Source of the DNA: JACQNR01 sp049515175
Lineage (GTDB): Bacteria > Acidobacteriota > Terriglobia > UBA7540
Reading direction: 5' to 3'
Assembly (NCBI GenBank): GCA_049515175.1
Contig: JBEKUI010000047.1
Coordinates: forward strand, 1-20,754
DNA: 20,754 nt
The position numbers and the translations under genes are program-made. This document shows, piece by piece, positions 1 through 8,848 of the stretch (positions are counted from its first letter, which is position 1; the number at the start of each line of letters is the position of its first letter). The notes beneath the pieces are model-generated. The model did not search any database. It was not told the DNA's origin and saw only the letters and a list, made by a program, of their open reading frames with translations.

Positions 1-2469
1 CGTGGGGGCGATTTGAGCGCCCTGCTCGGCGATTACATTTGCGCGGATGGGACGACTTCATCATCGCCCTGCGGTAACCCGGTCAATGTGACGACCACCG
101 AGGAGGCCACAGTGCCAGCCCGAGCGGGGATGGTCTTTGATCCCACGACCGGCAATCCCGACGGGACGGGGAGGGAAGCCATCTCTTCCGGCGGGCAGGT
201 TAACGTGCTGCCCGCTCCCAACGCATCCATGATGAAGTTGCTCACGTATCTGCCCCCGCCGAACTTCGGCGCGCCGGGTGACGTCGCCAATAATTTCGCG
301 GCGGCTTTCTCGGAAAAATTTGACACGGACCAGTACGACGGTCGGATTGACTACAACATTTCCCAGAAGGAACACTTCTTCGCCCGCTACAGCCTTGCCG
401 ACTTCACCAAAAACTCTCCTGGCGCCTACGGCGAGGTGGCCGGTGGCCCCTCCGCCTTCCATTTCGCTGGGAGTTCGCTCGCCCGCAATCAGAGCGTAGC
501 GCTGGGGTGGACCTACTCTTTGAGTCCGACCCTGATCACGGACTTTCGGTTTGGCGCTTACCGCTACCGGGTTCGTGTGCAGCCCGGAGGGTTTGGGACC
601 TACCCGGCGGCGGATGCTGGCCTTATCGGTCTGAATCGTGGCACGCTCGACACAAGCAGCATGCCTGCGTTTAACGTGAACGGCGATGGGGGCTTTAGCT
701 TCGGATATTCGCTGGGCGTCAACCAGTGCAACTGCCCACTCAGCGAGACCGAGAACCACTTCCAGTGGGTGGACAACTGGACCAAGCAATCCGGCAATCA
801 CACGATTAAGTGGGGAGTGGATATTCGCCGGGCGCAACAAATGCGCATCGACAGCGGCAACCACCGCTCAGGTGAGTTAACTTTTGCTGACAGTGTCACG
901 GGCAGTTCGGACGTGGATACGGTCGCGGCGGGAAACGCGACCACGGGCCTCGGCCTGGCGACCTATCTTCTTGGCCAGCCCAGTTTTATCGCGCGGAATT
1001 TCACCGGCCCGGGCTTCTATCCCAGCTTGCGGCAAACAAGGCTATACCTGTTCGCGCAGGATTCCTGGCGCATCACCACAAAGCTAACCCTGAGTTACGG
1101 AATGCGCTACGAAAACTACCTGCCGCAGACAGGGACCAAGCCGGGAAGTGGCGGGAGTTTCGATCCCACCACGGGCGAGGTGCTCGTCGCAGGCATAGGT
1201 TCTGTCCCGCGCAATTTCGGAATCAAGGCGTATAACCTCGGATTTGCCCCGCGCCTCGGCCTGGCCTACCAGCTCCGGCCGAGGACCGTCCTGCGCGCAG
1301 GATACGGGCGCAGTTTCAACGCCGCCGGAGTTGGGGCGGTGTTTGGCCAGAATCCGGAGCTTGATCCGCCCGTGCAGTTCGGCCAGTATCTGAGCGCCAA
1401 CAACATCTATTCTGCCGCGGTGCCCACCTTCCTCACCACCGGCCCGCCGTTGCCTCCGACGCCCCCGATCGGATCGAACGGGCGCTTTCCCCTTCCCGAC
1501 GGAGTGGGTGTGTACTTCTATTTCTACCCGCTGAACAGCTACCGCATCCCCCTCGCGGATTTCTGGAACTTTTCGGTCCAGCATGAAATCAATCCCACGT
1601 TGACTGCCGAGGTGGCTTACGTGGGCAACGTCGGGCGGCATCTCTTTGCCAACCGGAATACGAATCAGGCGGTCCCCGGCCCCGGTGACTACGGTCCGCG
1701 GCGGCCCTTCAACAAGTTTGGTTTGTCCCAGGCCGTTTATGATGTTTGCAACTGCGACAACTCGAGCTACAACTCTCTGCAAGCCAAGCTTCAAAAGCGG
1801 ACCAGTCACGGCCTCGATTTCCTGCTAACCTATACGTGGTCGAAAGCCATGACCAACTCTGAAGGTGGCTACAACTTCTCCGACAACTACAACATTCGTG
1901 GCGACCACGGCCCCGCGAGTTGGGACCACACGCACGCCTTCACGTTGATGCACACCTGGGACCTGCCCTTCGGCAAAGGACGCCACTGGGCCTCCAAGAC
2001 CAGCAAGGCGGCCGACGCGGCCATCGGAGGCTGGCGTTTCAGCGGTGTAACAACCCTGCTCTCGGGTACAGCGTTCACCCCGTTTGTCTCCAACGCGCCC
2101 TTGCTGAACACCGACTTCAACAGCGTGCGGCCGGACATCGTGGGAAATCCCCACGTCTCGAATCCCAACCGTGATTTGTGGTTCGACCCCAACGCCTACA
2201 CTTCGCCCCAGGGGCTCTACCGCAACGGCACGGCCTCCAAGGGTTCACTGCGCGGGCCGGCCCAGTACGTGTTCAACCTTTCGCTGTCCAAGAACTTCGT
2301 TATCAGGGAGGGCAAGACCCTGGAATTCCGGTGGGAGAACTTCAACGCCTTCAACCACACCAATCTCGGTCTGCCCAATTCCACCGTGGATGTGACAGGG
2401 GCAGGGCAGATTACCTCTGCCGCGACCGACATGCGGCAGATGCAATTCGGGCTGCACTTCCGGTTCTAG
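1..2469 (+). CDS. TonB-dependent receptor, Oar-like, 3' part (5' end outside window)
   Basis: This is an outer-membrane beta-barrel that would import a ligand using TonB energy. The frame is open to the first base of the window, so the TTG at 13 is not a real start; the N-terminal signal peptide, carboxypeptidase-like regulatory domain and plug lie upstream. About 820 residues of barrel are present. Aromatic alternating strands typical of the Acidobacteriota Oar-like family are visible: FFARYSLADF, LFAQDSWRITTKLTLSYGMR, APRLGLAYQLRPRTVLRAGYG, VAYVGNVGRHL, LLTYTWSKAM and DLPFGKGRHW. The protein ends in GLHFRF, with the terminal Phe expected of an outer-membrane barrel, followed by TAG. The substrate cannot be read from sequence. 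The downstream hydrolase and deacetylase genes on the same strand suggest a shared substrate, which is inference. Confidence 0.9.
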   Translation, partial: RGGDLSALLGDYICADGTTSSSPCGNPVNVTTTEEATVPARAGMVFDPTTGNPDGTGREAISSGGQVNVLPAPNASMMKLLTYLPPPNFGAPGDVANNFAAAFSEKFDTDQYDGRIDYNISQKEHFFARYSLADFTKNSPGAYGEVAGGPSAFHFAGSSLARNQSVALGWTYSLSPTLITDFRFGAYRYRVRVQPGGFGTYPAADAGLIGLNRGTLDTSSMPAFNVNGDGGFSFGYSLGVNQCNCPLSETENHFQWVDNWTKQSGNHTIKWGVDIRRAQQMRIDSGNHRSGELTFADSVTGSSDVDTVAAGNATTGLGLATYLLGQPSFIARNFTGPGFYPSLRQTRLYLFAQDSWRITTKLTLSYGMRYENYLPQTGTKPGSGGSFDPTTGEVLVAGIGSVPRNFGIKAYNLGFAPRLGLAYQLRPRTVLRAGYGRSFNAAGVGAVFGQNPELDPPVQFGQYLSANNIYSAAVPTFLTTGPPLPPTPPIGSNGRFPLPDGVGVYFYFYPLNSYRIPLADFWNFSVQHEINPTLTAEVAYVGNVGRHLFANRNTNQAVPGPGDYGPRRPFNKFGLSQAVYDVCNCDNSSYNSLQAKLQKRTSHGLDFLLTYTWSKAMTNSEGGYNFSDNYNIRGDHGPASWDHTHAFTLMHTWDLPFGKGRHWASKTSKAADAAIGGWRFSGVTTLLSGTAFTPFVSNAPLLNTDFNSVRPDIVGNPHVSNPNRDLWFDPNAYTSPQGLYRNGTASKGSLRGPAQYVFNLSLSKNFVIREGKTLEFRWENFNAFNHTNLGLPNSTVDVTGAGQITSAATDMRQMQFGLHFRF

Positions 2470-2541
2470 ACGCGCAGCCAGCAGTCAGCATGAGCCGCCA
2501 CGGCGGGCTACGTCTCGCCGTGGCGCTGCTTGTTCCACGCT

Positions 2542-4002
2542 ATGATTTCCTTCCCCCTGGCGATTGCTGCGCTGGCAGCCAGCGTAACGGCTTGCTCGCC
2601 GCCCCTCGCCCGCCATCCTCATCCCTTCGTCTCCGGCGCGTTGGGTGATGTGGCCTATCACGGCCAACTCACATTGGACGCATACGCACCGCCCGGTCCG
2701 CCGCGCCCGGCGGCCGTCCTCATTCACGGCAGCCAGGGCAGCAAGAGCACACACGTTACGCAGCTTTTCGAGGTCCTTGACCGCGCCGGCTTCGCATGGT
2801 TCTCCGTGGACTACCGCTCGGCGGATGACGTGGCGGCGGCAATCCACTTTATCCGCTGCCCCGGCCGCTTCAACATCACCCGCGAGACGTTTCTCATTGG
2901 CGAGGACACTGGCGCGCAGATTGCGCTGTCGCTGGCTGCACGCGACGGGTTCAGCGGCATTGTGACCTTCGGTGCGAAGTTGGGGAGTGCGTCGGCGGCC
3001 CCCGGGGCTGGACTGGAAGCCGGCGCTACGACGCCCGTGTTGATGTTTCACGGCGCCGCCGATGAAGAATCCCCGCCCGCCGCCGCAGAAGCGTTGTGCA
3101 AACAGTTGGCCCATTGTAATTTCCATCTGATGGCAGGCGCGATTCACAACTTTGAGAATTGGCATCCCGACCAGTGGGAATGGAAGGAGGAACTGGCCGC
3201 CTGGCTGCGACGCGATCGCCGCGGCCTGTGGAGGAATATCCCGTATAGCCGCCCCGAAGGCCGTGATCTGCTGATGGATGCGTACGTTCCCGATGGCCCC
3301 GGCCCATTTCCGGCGGTGATCATTGTCCACGGCGGAGGTTGGGAAGCAGGCGACAAGACGACCTACGTTTCTCCCGTCTTCGGGCCCCTGGCCCGAGCCG
3401 GGTTTGTGTGGTTTTCGATCGATTATCGCCTGACACCCTACGTGCGTGTCCCCGAGGAACTGGAGGACATCCACGCGGTGGTCCGTTACGTGCGCCTGCA
3501 TGCAGCCCGCTTTCACGTGGACCCAAAGCGCATCGCGCTTTTGGGCGAATCGGCCAGCGGCCACTTGGTGACACAGGTCGCCTCAGAACCGTGCGCCGGC
3601 TGCGAGGTGCAGGCGGTTGTTTCGTTCTACGGCGTGTACGATTTTACGAGGTGGCCGCAGGCGGGGGATTGGGAAAGAGCTGCAGCCGCCCGGCTGTTCG
3701 GCGATTGGACGCCGGACATGCTGCGCCGCTATTCCCCCTTGCTGAACGTGCGGCCTGGCCTGCCCCCCTTGCTCCTCATCCAGGGAACCAAGGATGAACT
3801 TTACAAGGGGACCATGGAATACGCTCAGCGGCTCAAAGCGGCGGGCTCGCCGTACGAACTGGTTTTGCTGGAGGGCGCTCCCCATGGCATGGAAAACTGG
3901 GAAGGCCACGCCGAATGGGCGTTCTATAAGCGGAAGCTCGTGGAGTGGTTGACGGCTGCATTGAAAAATGCGGAGCCGGCAGTCAAGAGTCAGGAGAGAT
4001 GA
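2542..4002 (+). CDS. Probable lipoprotein with tandem alpha/beta-hydrolase domains
   Basis: Two alpha/beta-hydrolase folds lie head to tail. I chose ATG 2542; a TTG at 2530 would add four residues. The N-terminus is hydrophobic and ends in a lipobox-like SVTAC (Cys18), though it lacks a basic n-region. Numbering is from 2542. Domain 2 (about 235-475) looks active: HGGGW oxyanion hole at 263-267, nucleophile elbow GESASG with Ser337, acid Asp418 in GTKDELY and His448 in APHGMENW, as in esterase/lipase or BD-FAE-like enzymes. Domain 1 (about 35-225) has the same layout (HGSQGS, GEDTGAQ, HGAADEE, AIHNFENW), but Asp122 replaces the nucleophile Ser. The repeated HNFENW/HGMENW ends argue for internal duplication. 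Its stop lies one base before the PIG-L start, so the two are likely co-transcribed. An esterase acting on acylated carbohydrate is plausible but unproven. Confidence 0.82.
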   Translation: MISFPLAIAALAASVTACSPPLARHPHPFVSGALGDVAYHGQLTLDAYAPPGPPRPAAVLIHGSQGSKSTHVTQLFEVLDRAGFAWFSVDYRSADDVAAAIHFIRCPGRFNITRETFLIGEDTGAQIALSLAARDGFSGIVTFGAKLGSASAAPGAGLEAGATTPVLMFHGAADEESPPAAAEALCKQLAHCNFHLMAGAIHNFENWHPDQWEWKEELAAWLRRDRRGLWRNIPYSRPEGRDLLMDAYVPDGPGPFPAVIIVHGGGWEAGDKTTYVSPVFGPLARAGFVWFSIDYRLTPYVRVPEELEDIHAVVRYVRLHAARFHVDPKRIALLGESASGHLVTQVASEPCAGCEVQAVVSFYGVYDFTRWPQAGDWERAAAARLFGDWTPDMLRRYSPLLNVRPGLPPLLLIQGTKDELYKGTMEYAQRLKAAGSPYELVLLEGAPHGMENWEGHAEWAFYKRKLVEWLTAALKNAEPAVKSQER

Positions 4003-4003
4003 A

Positions 4004-5377
4004 ATGAGAAACCGCGCATTTGTACTTCCGGTCCTGGTCACACTCTGTTTCGTCATAACATCGGTCGCGCAGGTCAAACAGGCCCCTCCGAACCCGCCCG
4101 CCGATGAACGTTTCAAAGCGGACATCCTGCTCGTGGTCGCTCATCCGGACGACGAGACGATGGTGACCGGCTACTTTGCCCGAGCGGTGTACGACGAGCA
4201 TCGACGTGTCGCAGTGGTCTTCACGACCCGCGGGGACGGCGGCGGGAACGCTGTAGGCAACGAGCAGGCCGCCGGGCTCGGTGTGGTTCGGGAGATCGAA
4301 GGCCGGCGCGCGCTGGCATCACTGGGTATCATGAATGTGTGGTTCCTCAATGGGCCTGACACTCCCGGCCAGGATGTCCTGCGCTCTCTCGAAACGTGGA
4401 ACCATGGTGCAACCCTCGGCCAAGTGATTCGCCTGGTTCGACTTACTCGCCCGGAAGTCATTCTGACCTGGCTTCCCGCCTACGTCGCAGGAGAGAATCA
4501 CGATGACCACCAGGCCGCCGGTGTCATTGCCACGGAGGCTTTTGATATGGCAGGCGATCCCACCGTTTTCCCGGAGCAGATCTCCGCGCCACGCAATCGA
4601 TGGAGCATATCTAACCTGACCGAGGGCTTGCACTCCTGGCAGCCGAAGAAGATCTATTACTTCACGGACGCCTCGCATCTCGATTTCATTGAGGGCCAAG
4701 GACCCAAGTACTCGACGCTCGACACTTCGCCCTCGCGCCAAGTGCCTTATTTCCGGCTGGCCGCAGAGGAGATGGCCCACCACCTGACCCAGGGAGACAC
4801 TGGTCAGATGGCGAAAGCCGCTTTGGCCAAAGGCGACTTCCGTTACTTCCAGGAGCCGGAGCGCCTGATTTTCGGCAAATCGCTGGTTCAGAGCAGCGTC
4901 ACGGGCGACATTTTTGAGGGTGTCAGCCCCGGACCAATCCCATTCGCACCAGTCCGCGGCTATCAGTCACGAACGCGGAGCGGGCTCTCTCTCGAGTTGG
5001 GCGGCCCGTGGGCCTTCTATCGCGATTTCTGGGTCGTCCACTCCCTAGATCACCTCGCACAACTGCTCCCGAATCCGGAAGTGGCAGTCGGCGGAGGAGA
5101 GACCCTTCACATCCCCATCCTGATCCGCAACGATACTGACCGGGCTGTGGAGGTAACCTTGAATGCCACCCTGCCACCTGATTGGAAAGAACTCAGCGGA
5201 ACTGCTCGTTATCCTGTTCTCGCACATGATGAATATCCGGTCCAGGCCTTCTGTGTGGCCCCATCAAAGCAGGCCTCGGAATGGCAGCCTTTGACGTGGA
5301 CCGCGGAGGTCAATGGGAAAGCCGCCGGATCGGTCTCGGTTCGGGTCCAACTTGCCGGCGGGGGCTTGCCGCAATAG
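4004..5377 (+). CDS. Secreted PIG-L/LmbE family deacetylase
   Basis: Zinc-dependent N-deacetylase of the PIG-L (LmbE-like) family, which typically removes acetyl from GlcNAc-containing substrates. I chose ATG 4004 because AGGAG at 3992-3996 sits seven bases upstream and the protein then begins with a clean signal peptide (MRNRAFVLPVLVTLCFVITS, cleavage near VAQ). An upstream ATG at 3968 would put 12 charged residues before it. The metal-binding AHPDDE motif is at residues 46-51 and the second motif ENHDDH at 164-169. The C-terminal part, about 355-455, has a beta-rich IRNDTDRAVEVTLNA segment resembling the NEW3 domain appended to secreted glycosidases. Length 457 aa fits the secreted two-domain subfamily. 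It ends in TAG. Tight spacing with the hydrolase gene implies one transcript, probably acting on the same imported polymer (inference). Confidence 0.88.
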   Translation: MRNRAFVLPVLVTLCFVITSVAQVKQAPPNPPADERFKADILLVVAHPDDETMVTGYFARAVYDEHRRVAVVFTTRGDGGGNAVGNEQAAGLGVVREIEGRRALASLGIMNVWFLNGPDTPGQDVLRSLETWNHGATLGQVIRLVRLTRPEVILTWLPAYVAGENHDDHQAAGVIATEAFDMAGDPTVFPEQISAPRNRWSISNLTEGLHSWQPKKIYYFTDASHLDFIEGQGPKYSTLDTSPSRQVPYFRLAAEEMAHHLTQGDTGQMAKAALAKGDFRYFQEPERLIFGKSLVQSSVTGDIFEGVSPGPIPFAPVRGYQSRTRSGLSLELGGPWAFYRDFWVVHSLDHLAQLLPNPEVAVGGGETLHIPILIRNDTDRAVEVTLNATLPPDWKELSGTARYPVLAHDEYPVQAFCVAPSKQASEWQPLTWTAEVNGKAAGSVSVRVQLAGGGLPQ

Positions 5378-5769
5378 AACGCCGCCACCTGATATGAGGG
5401 TGGTCAGAAGATCCGGACTTCGATCGTCCGATACCTCTTGGGATTCTGATGTTATTAATACTGGGCGCTGCTTTCCTCTGCTTCCTTCTTCCCTATCCTG
5501 GGGGTCGTGGTTGTTCTGGGGGCTTTACCCCTTACATCGTTAGTTTCCTTGTGGCGACGACCGGGACTTGTCCCGATGAAATCGCGAGGTAGGCACGCGC
5601 GTTGCAAGAGGGCGTCGCACGTTCGAGTCCTGCTGGGCCCACCCAGCCTTTGCAGGCACCTCTCACACTACACTTTGCTGGGCGGTTATTGAGTGGCCCT
5701 GCTGCGTGGCTGTTTGCGCTCCCCCGTGCGGGAGGTGACAAAGCGAAACATGGTGGCCGGCCGATAAGC
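5378..5769. other. Gene-poor stretch between PIG-L gene and the signalling cluster
   Basis: No convincing gene was found. There is a weak 47-codon frame at 5449-5592 with a hydrophobic start but no good ribosome binding site. There is a 5-bp hairpin (CGGAC/GTCCG) at about 5414-5430, a GGGAC/GTCCC inverted repeat at about 5563-5575, and a tRNA-like 3' fragment described separately. None of the hairpins is followed by a T tract, so I do not call a terminator for the upstream operon or for the converging - strand gene. Confidence 0.5.
5600..5645 (+). pseudogene. tRNA-Ala(TGC)-like 3' half, degenerate
   Basis: The segment keeps a T arm, with stem GCACG/CCTGC (one C-C mismatch) and loop TTCGAGT at 5622-5628. 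This is followed by a 7-base acceptor strand TGGGCCC and ACC, as in a tRNA 3' end. A TTGCAA anticodon-loop-like hexamer with TGC in the anticodon position lies about 15 bases before the T arm. No matching 5' half (acceptor GGGCCC plus D arm) was found upstream, so this is not a complete gene. Such fragments are often left by integration into a tRNA gene or by gene duplication. Chance similarity is possible, although the match to the T arm plus acceptor is long. Confidence 0.35.
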
Positions 5770-7206
5770 CTAAATTCCCTGAGGAGTCGGGGTCCCGAGC
5801 ACTTCCCGGATTCTGCGCAATAATCCCTCCGGCGTGAAAGGCTTCTGGAGGAAGGCCATTCCCGAGTCCAACATTCCGTGATGCACAACGGCGTTATCGG
5901 TGTACCCCGACATGTACAGTACCTTGACCCGAGGGTGCAGACCCTGGATATGTTCGGCGAGATCCCTCCCACTCATTTCCGGCATTACCACGTCTGTTAG
6001 GAGCAGCTCAATTTCCCCTTTGTGCTGCTCGCAAAGCCGGACCGCCTGGCTCGGCCGCGCCGCTAAGAGCACATCGTAGCCAACCTTGGTGAGAGTTTCT
6101 CGCAAGAGGGCTCGGACGGCATCCTCATCTTCCGCCAACAGGATGGTCTCGGAGCCGCCGACGGGAGGTGTACATGCGGAAACCGCCTCTGCTGCCTCAG
6201 GGACCCCCTCGACGCGTGGCAGATAGATCATGAACGTGGTTCCGTGGCCTGGCTCGCTATAGACCCAGATACTGCCACCACTCTGCTTGACAAGTGTCGC
6301 GGCTGCTACGCAATGCTCAATCTCTACGAGTGGCGGCCATTCGACAGGAATGGATCTCTGCGCTCCCTTTCGAAAGAGTATTGCGCCAGGGAGAGAGACG
6401 GTGGCGAACTCCGAAAAAAGCCTGTGCGAGGCTTCGCACGGGCTAACCAGGAGCCAGCCACCTTCCACCAAGCAACCGCACAACCTCTGAATCGTCCGCT
6501 GGGCTTGCTCGGGTGCAAAGTACATCAGAACGTTGCGGCAGAGGATTAAGTCCATGCCAGCAGTGTTGTTCATCAGCGAGGGATACAAATCCTCCGCAAG
6601 GTTCAGATACGAAAACGTAACCATCCTTCGGATGTCGTCGACGAGCTTCACCCGACCCCGGCCGACCCGCTGAAAGTACCGCTCCTAGACCTCTGCGGGA
6701 CAATCGCGGAAGGACCATGACGTGTAGATCGCATCTTCCGCCCTGCGCAGGAAGCGAGGGTTGATGTCTATGGCGAGGATCGTAATGTTCCACTCTGAGA
6801 GGTTCGGGATCAATTGGCTGACCAGGATAGCGAGCGAATACGGCTCCTCCCCTGAAGTGCAACCTGCGCTCCATACTCGCAGGCGCTTTGCGTTCCTCTG
6901 ACCGGCCTTCATATAGTCCGGGAGAACGCGCTCGGCCAGGGCTTCAAAGCTTTTCCTCTCGCGGAAGAAATAGGTTTCCCCAACGGTTAGGTGGCTGGCC
7001 AAAACTTCGAGTTGAGGTTTGGTGAATGAGGATGTCAGGAACCGTTCAATACAGGAGTCAGGATCCTCAAAACCCAGCTCCAGGGCGGCTGCACAGATGC
7101 CTCGCTCCAGGTCACGCCAGCGCGTCTGCGGAAAGAACTAGCCCATCCGTCCCGCAACGAGCTCACTCAGTTCCGCAAGGCGTAGCTCATGGGCCCTCGG
7201 CGCCAT
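5770..7206 (-). pseudogene. cheR: CheR methyltransferase with two in-frame TAGs, fused to hybrid kinase tail and receiver
   Basis: The reading frame starts at ATG 7206 (complement), nine bases after cheW, with a purine-rich leader. Codons 1-285 follow CheR, the SAM-dependent enzyme that methylates chemoreceptor glutamates. Visible motifs are VGETYFFRE (about 75-83), the SAM motif VWSAGCTSGEEPYS (111-124), LAIDINPRF and LCRNVLMYF (222-230). TAG interrupts codon 23 (7138-7140) and codon 174 (6685-6687), with homology continuing in the same frame. Near codon 304 the sequence jumps to the very end of a histidine-kinase ATPase domain (QSGGSIWVYSEPGHGTTF), lacking its N, G1 and G2 boxes. A complete receiver follows (EDED acid pocket, phospho-Asp at 405 in LLTDVVMP, Lys455) and ends in TAG. 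It reads as a deletion fusion of cheR with a neighbouring PAS-hybrid kinase gene. The receiver alone could still be translated from a later start. Confidence 0.8.
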
Positions 7207-7215
7207 GCTTTCTTC

Positions 7216-7728
7216 TCACTGCCTTTCCATCGCCTGATCGAGTTTCGCCTCTTCATCCGGGGAAAGGAACTTTTCGAGGTCCTGGATCAGAATGATTCCA
7301 TCATCAAGTAGGATGACTCCCCGGATGTATTCCAGGCCGGGAAGAACTCGCTCAGCGGGGATGACTTGATCTGCAGACCGCTTGAGCACGCCTTGCACCG
7401 CGTCCGCCAGAAAGGCAACAAGCCGATGCGAGGTCTTGGCGACGATAAGCCGATCGGCAAGCTCCGGGTCCCGTAGAGGGAGGCCAAATCTCCGGTGCAG
7501 ATCGAAGACTGGAGCGACGTCACCGCGGACCTTGACGGCGCCCAGGACGACTGCGGGCGCGCCGGGCAGAGCAGTCACCGCGACCACGCGCTCGATCCTC
7601 TTGACGACCGCCAGGGGCAGTGCATAACGCTGCTCACCCAACAGAAACACGAGGAACTGCAAGGATGCGGCTGAGCCTGGCCCGTTCGTTAGGCTCCGGA
7701 CTGCACTCAAGCCGCGTCCTTGGTCCAT
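7216..7728 (-). CDS. cheW: CheW-like chemotaxis coupling protein
   Basis: Cytoplasmic SH3-like scaffold that couples chemoreceptors to the CheA kinase. I chose ATG 7728, giving 170 aa, because GGAG lies six bases upstream; the frame also stays open 23 codons further upstream. Family features are visible in order: LQFLVFLLGEQRYALPL at the start of subdomain 1, VKRIERVVAVTALPGAP, GAVKVRGDVAPVFDL and the C-terminal GVILLDDGIILIQDLEKFL. The length is normal for CheW. It is the only intact gene of this signalling cluster: the upstream HD-GYP gene and the downstream CheR gene are both broken, and no CheA or receptor gene is in the window. Either it serves a chemosensory array encoded elsewhere or it is a survivor of a decaying operon. 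Confidence 0.87.
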   Translation of the reverse strand: MDQGRGLSAVRSLTNGPGSAASLQFLVFLLGEQRYALPLAVVKRIERVVAVTALPGAPAVVLGAVKVRGDVAPVFDLHRRFGLPLRDPELADRLIVAKTSHRLVAFLADAVQGVLKRSADQVIPAERVLPGLEYIRGVILLDDGIILIQDLEKFLSPDEEAKLDQAMERQ

Positions 7729-7814
7729 AGGGATCTCCGGGGGAAATGCATCACCACACCCTACGCTGCGAATCAGTGCTCGCCCACCGTGGCGCACCGA
7801 GAACGAGGTGCGCC

Positions 7815-8717
7815 CTAATCTTTCGGCGAGCCCCCAATCACTCCTGACTTCACGCTTGTCGTGCTCATATTCTCGCTGGTGACGTTCTTGCCGGTGTTAT
7901 CCCAAGCCGCTTCGGGAATCAAAGGAAAGGCCATTGCCGCGGCAGGATCGAATTGCCGTCCAGACTGCCATTGGATTCCCTCCCGGCCGGCAGAGTATGT
8001 GGGCGTGTGGCGGTAGGCTCGGTCCGAGGTCATGACGTCCAAGGTGTCTCCCACATCCAGAAGGCAGGCACCCGGGGCCCGCCTCTCATCTCGGCCCCCG
8101 TGCAGTACCGGCACGACCGAACCGTCCCTGGTGGGCAAGCACGACCTGAGCAGTCCCAGCAAGAAAGGTGGTCCGGCAGACTCGGTCATCAGCGATTCGC
8201 ACATGCTACTGCGTCACTTCCTTACTATCGGCGGTCAGTCTGCCGGCCATGAGGAGGGTGGCGTTCGGATTGCGTAGCTGACAGACATCCTGCAGGCGTG
8301 CGCCGGGCCTAAACTGCTCCGGCGACTTACTCGTGCAGGCCCTTGACTTGTCAAATTCGAGGGAGAGGAGTGGGCCGCGTTTCGAATTGCCTGCCGACCC
8401 TTTGTCCTTCAAGTCCCATGCCGGGCCCAAGACTCCCGGGGTCTCATTGTAGGCAAGTCGACGCGCCTGATTGTCGCCGGCGGTTGCTACGTGCGCGGTT
8501 CCACTCTTTGCTCGAGGTCTGACGGTGATATTCCAGCTCGATTTCCAAGCCTTCCTTCTGCAAACCGCGTTCCGGCCCCGACACAACTGCATCAAGCTCA
8601 AAGGGCTCGAGCGCGCAATCGGCCGCACCCTCTTTCATCGTTCGAATGGAGATTCGGAAATCGCCTTCGACGGTGGCAACGAGAATGCAACCCGAGAGAG
8701 TTGCACGGGGACAACTT
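7815..8717 (-). pseudogene. Decayed RpfG-like receiver/HD-GYP c-di-GMP phosphodiesterase
   Basis: Pieces of one response regulator are spread over three - strand frames in the right order. Piece 1, about 8520-8717, holds the receiver end and linker (ISIRTMKEGAAD, LEPFELDAVV, then GLQKEGLEIELEYHRQ), matching the MKLGAADFLTKPFE pattern of such regulators. Piece 2, about 8224-8451, is the first half of HD-GYP (WDLKDKGSAGNSKR, then GARLQDV and LLMAGRLTAD). The catalytic HD is QD here. Piece 3, about 7899-8129, is the second half (RDGSVVPVLHGG where HDGSGYP-GLKG is expected, then DTLDVMTSDRAYR and SGRQFDP). Intact relatives would hydrolyse cyclic di-GMP. At least two frameshifts plus the lost His and Gly residues mean no active enzyme. 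It sits immediately upstream of cheW on the same strand. Confidence 0.72.
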
Positions 8718-8848
8718 TAGGAAGGCCGAGGCCGTTCCTTGGGGTAACCTCGGCCTCCGGCCCAGTCCCTCAAAAGCAGTTGGCCGCACTTGCGCGGTTG
8801 CCGAGTCCGCTCAATACTAGCGGACACGGCCTGGAGAGGATCTGGACA

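Noticed and set aside
5449..5592. 47-codon + strand frame with a hydrophobic start (MLLILGAAFLCFLLPY)
   Set aside because: No good ribosome binding site, Pro/Gly/Cys-rich remainder, and its end runs close to the tRNA-like segment; probably chance.
5532..5700. - strand peptide with GPAGLERATPSCN
   Set aside because: This is the antisense translation of a tRNA 3' end, a known spurious protein pattern, not a gene.
8471..8848. Upstream extension of the alginate-export porin frame
   Set aside because: The added ~126 residues have no signal-peptide character or family similarity and lie antisense to the receiver/HD-GYP remnant; better starts exist at 8849 and 8933.
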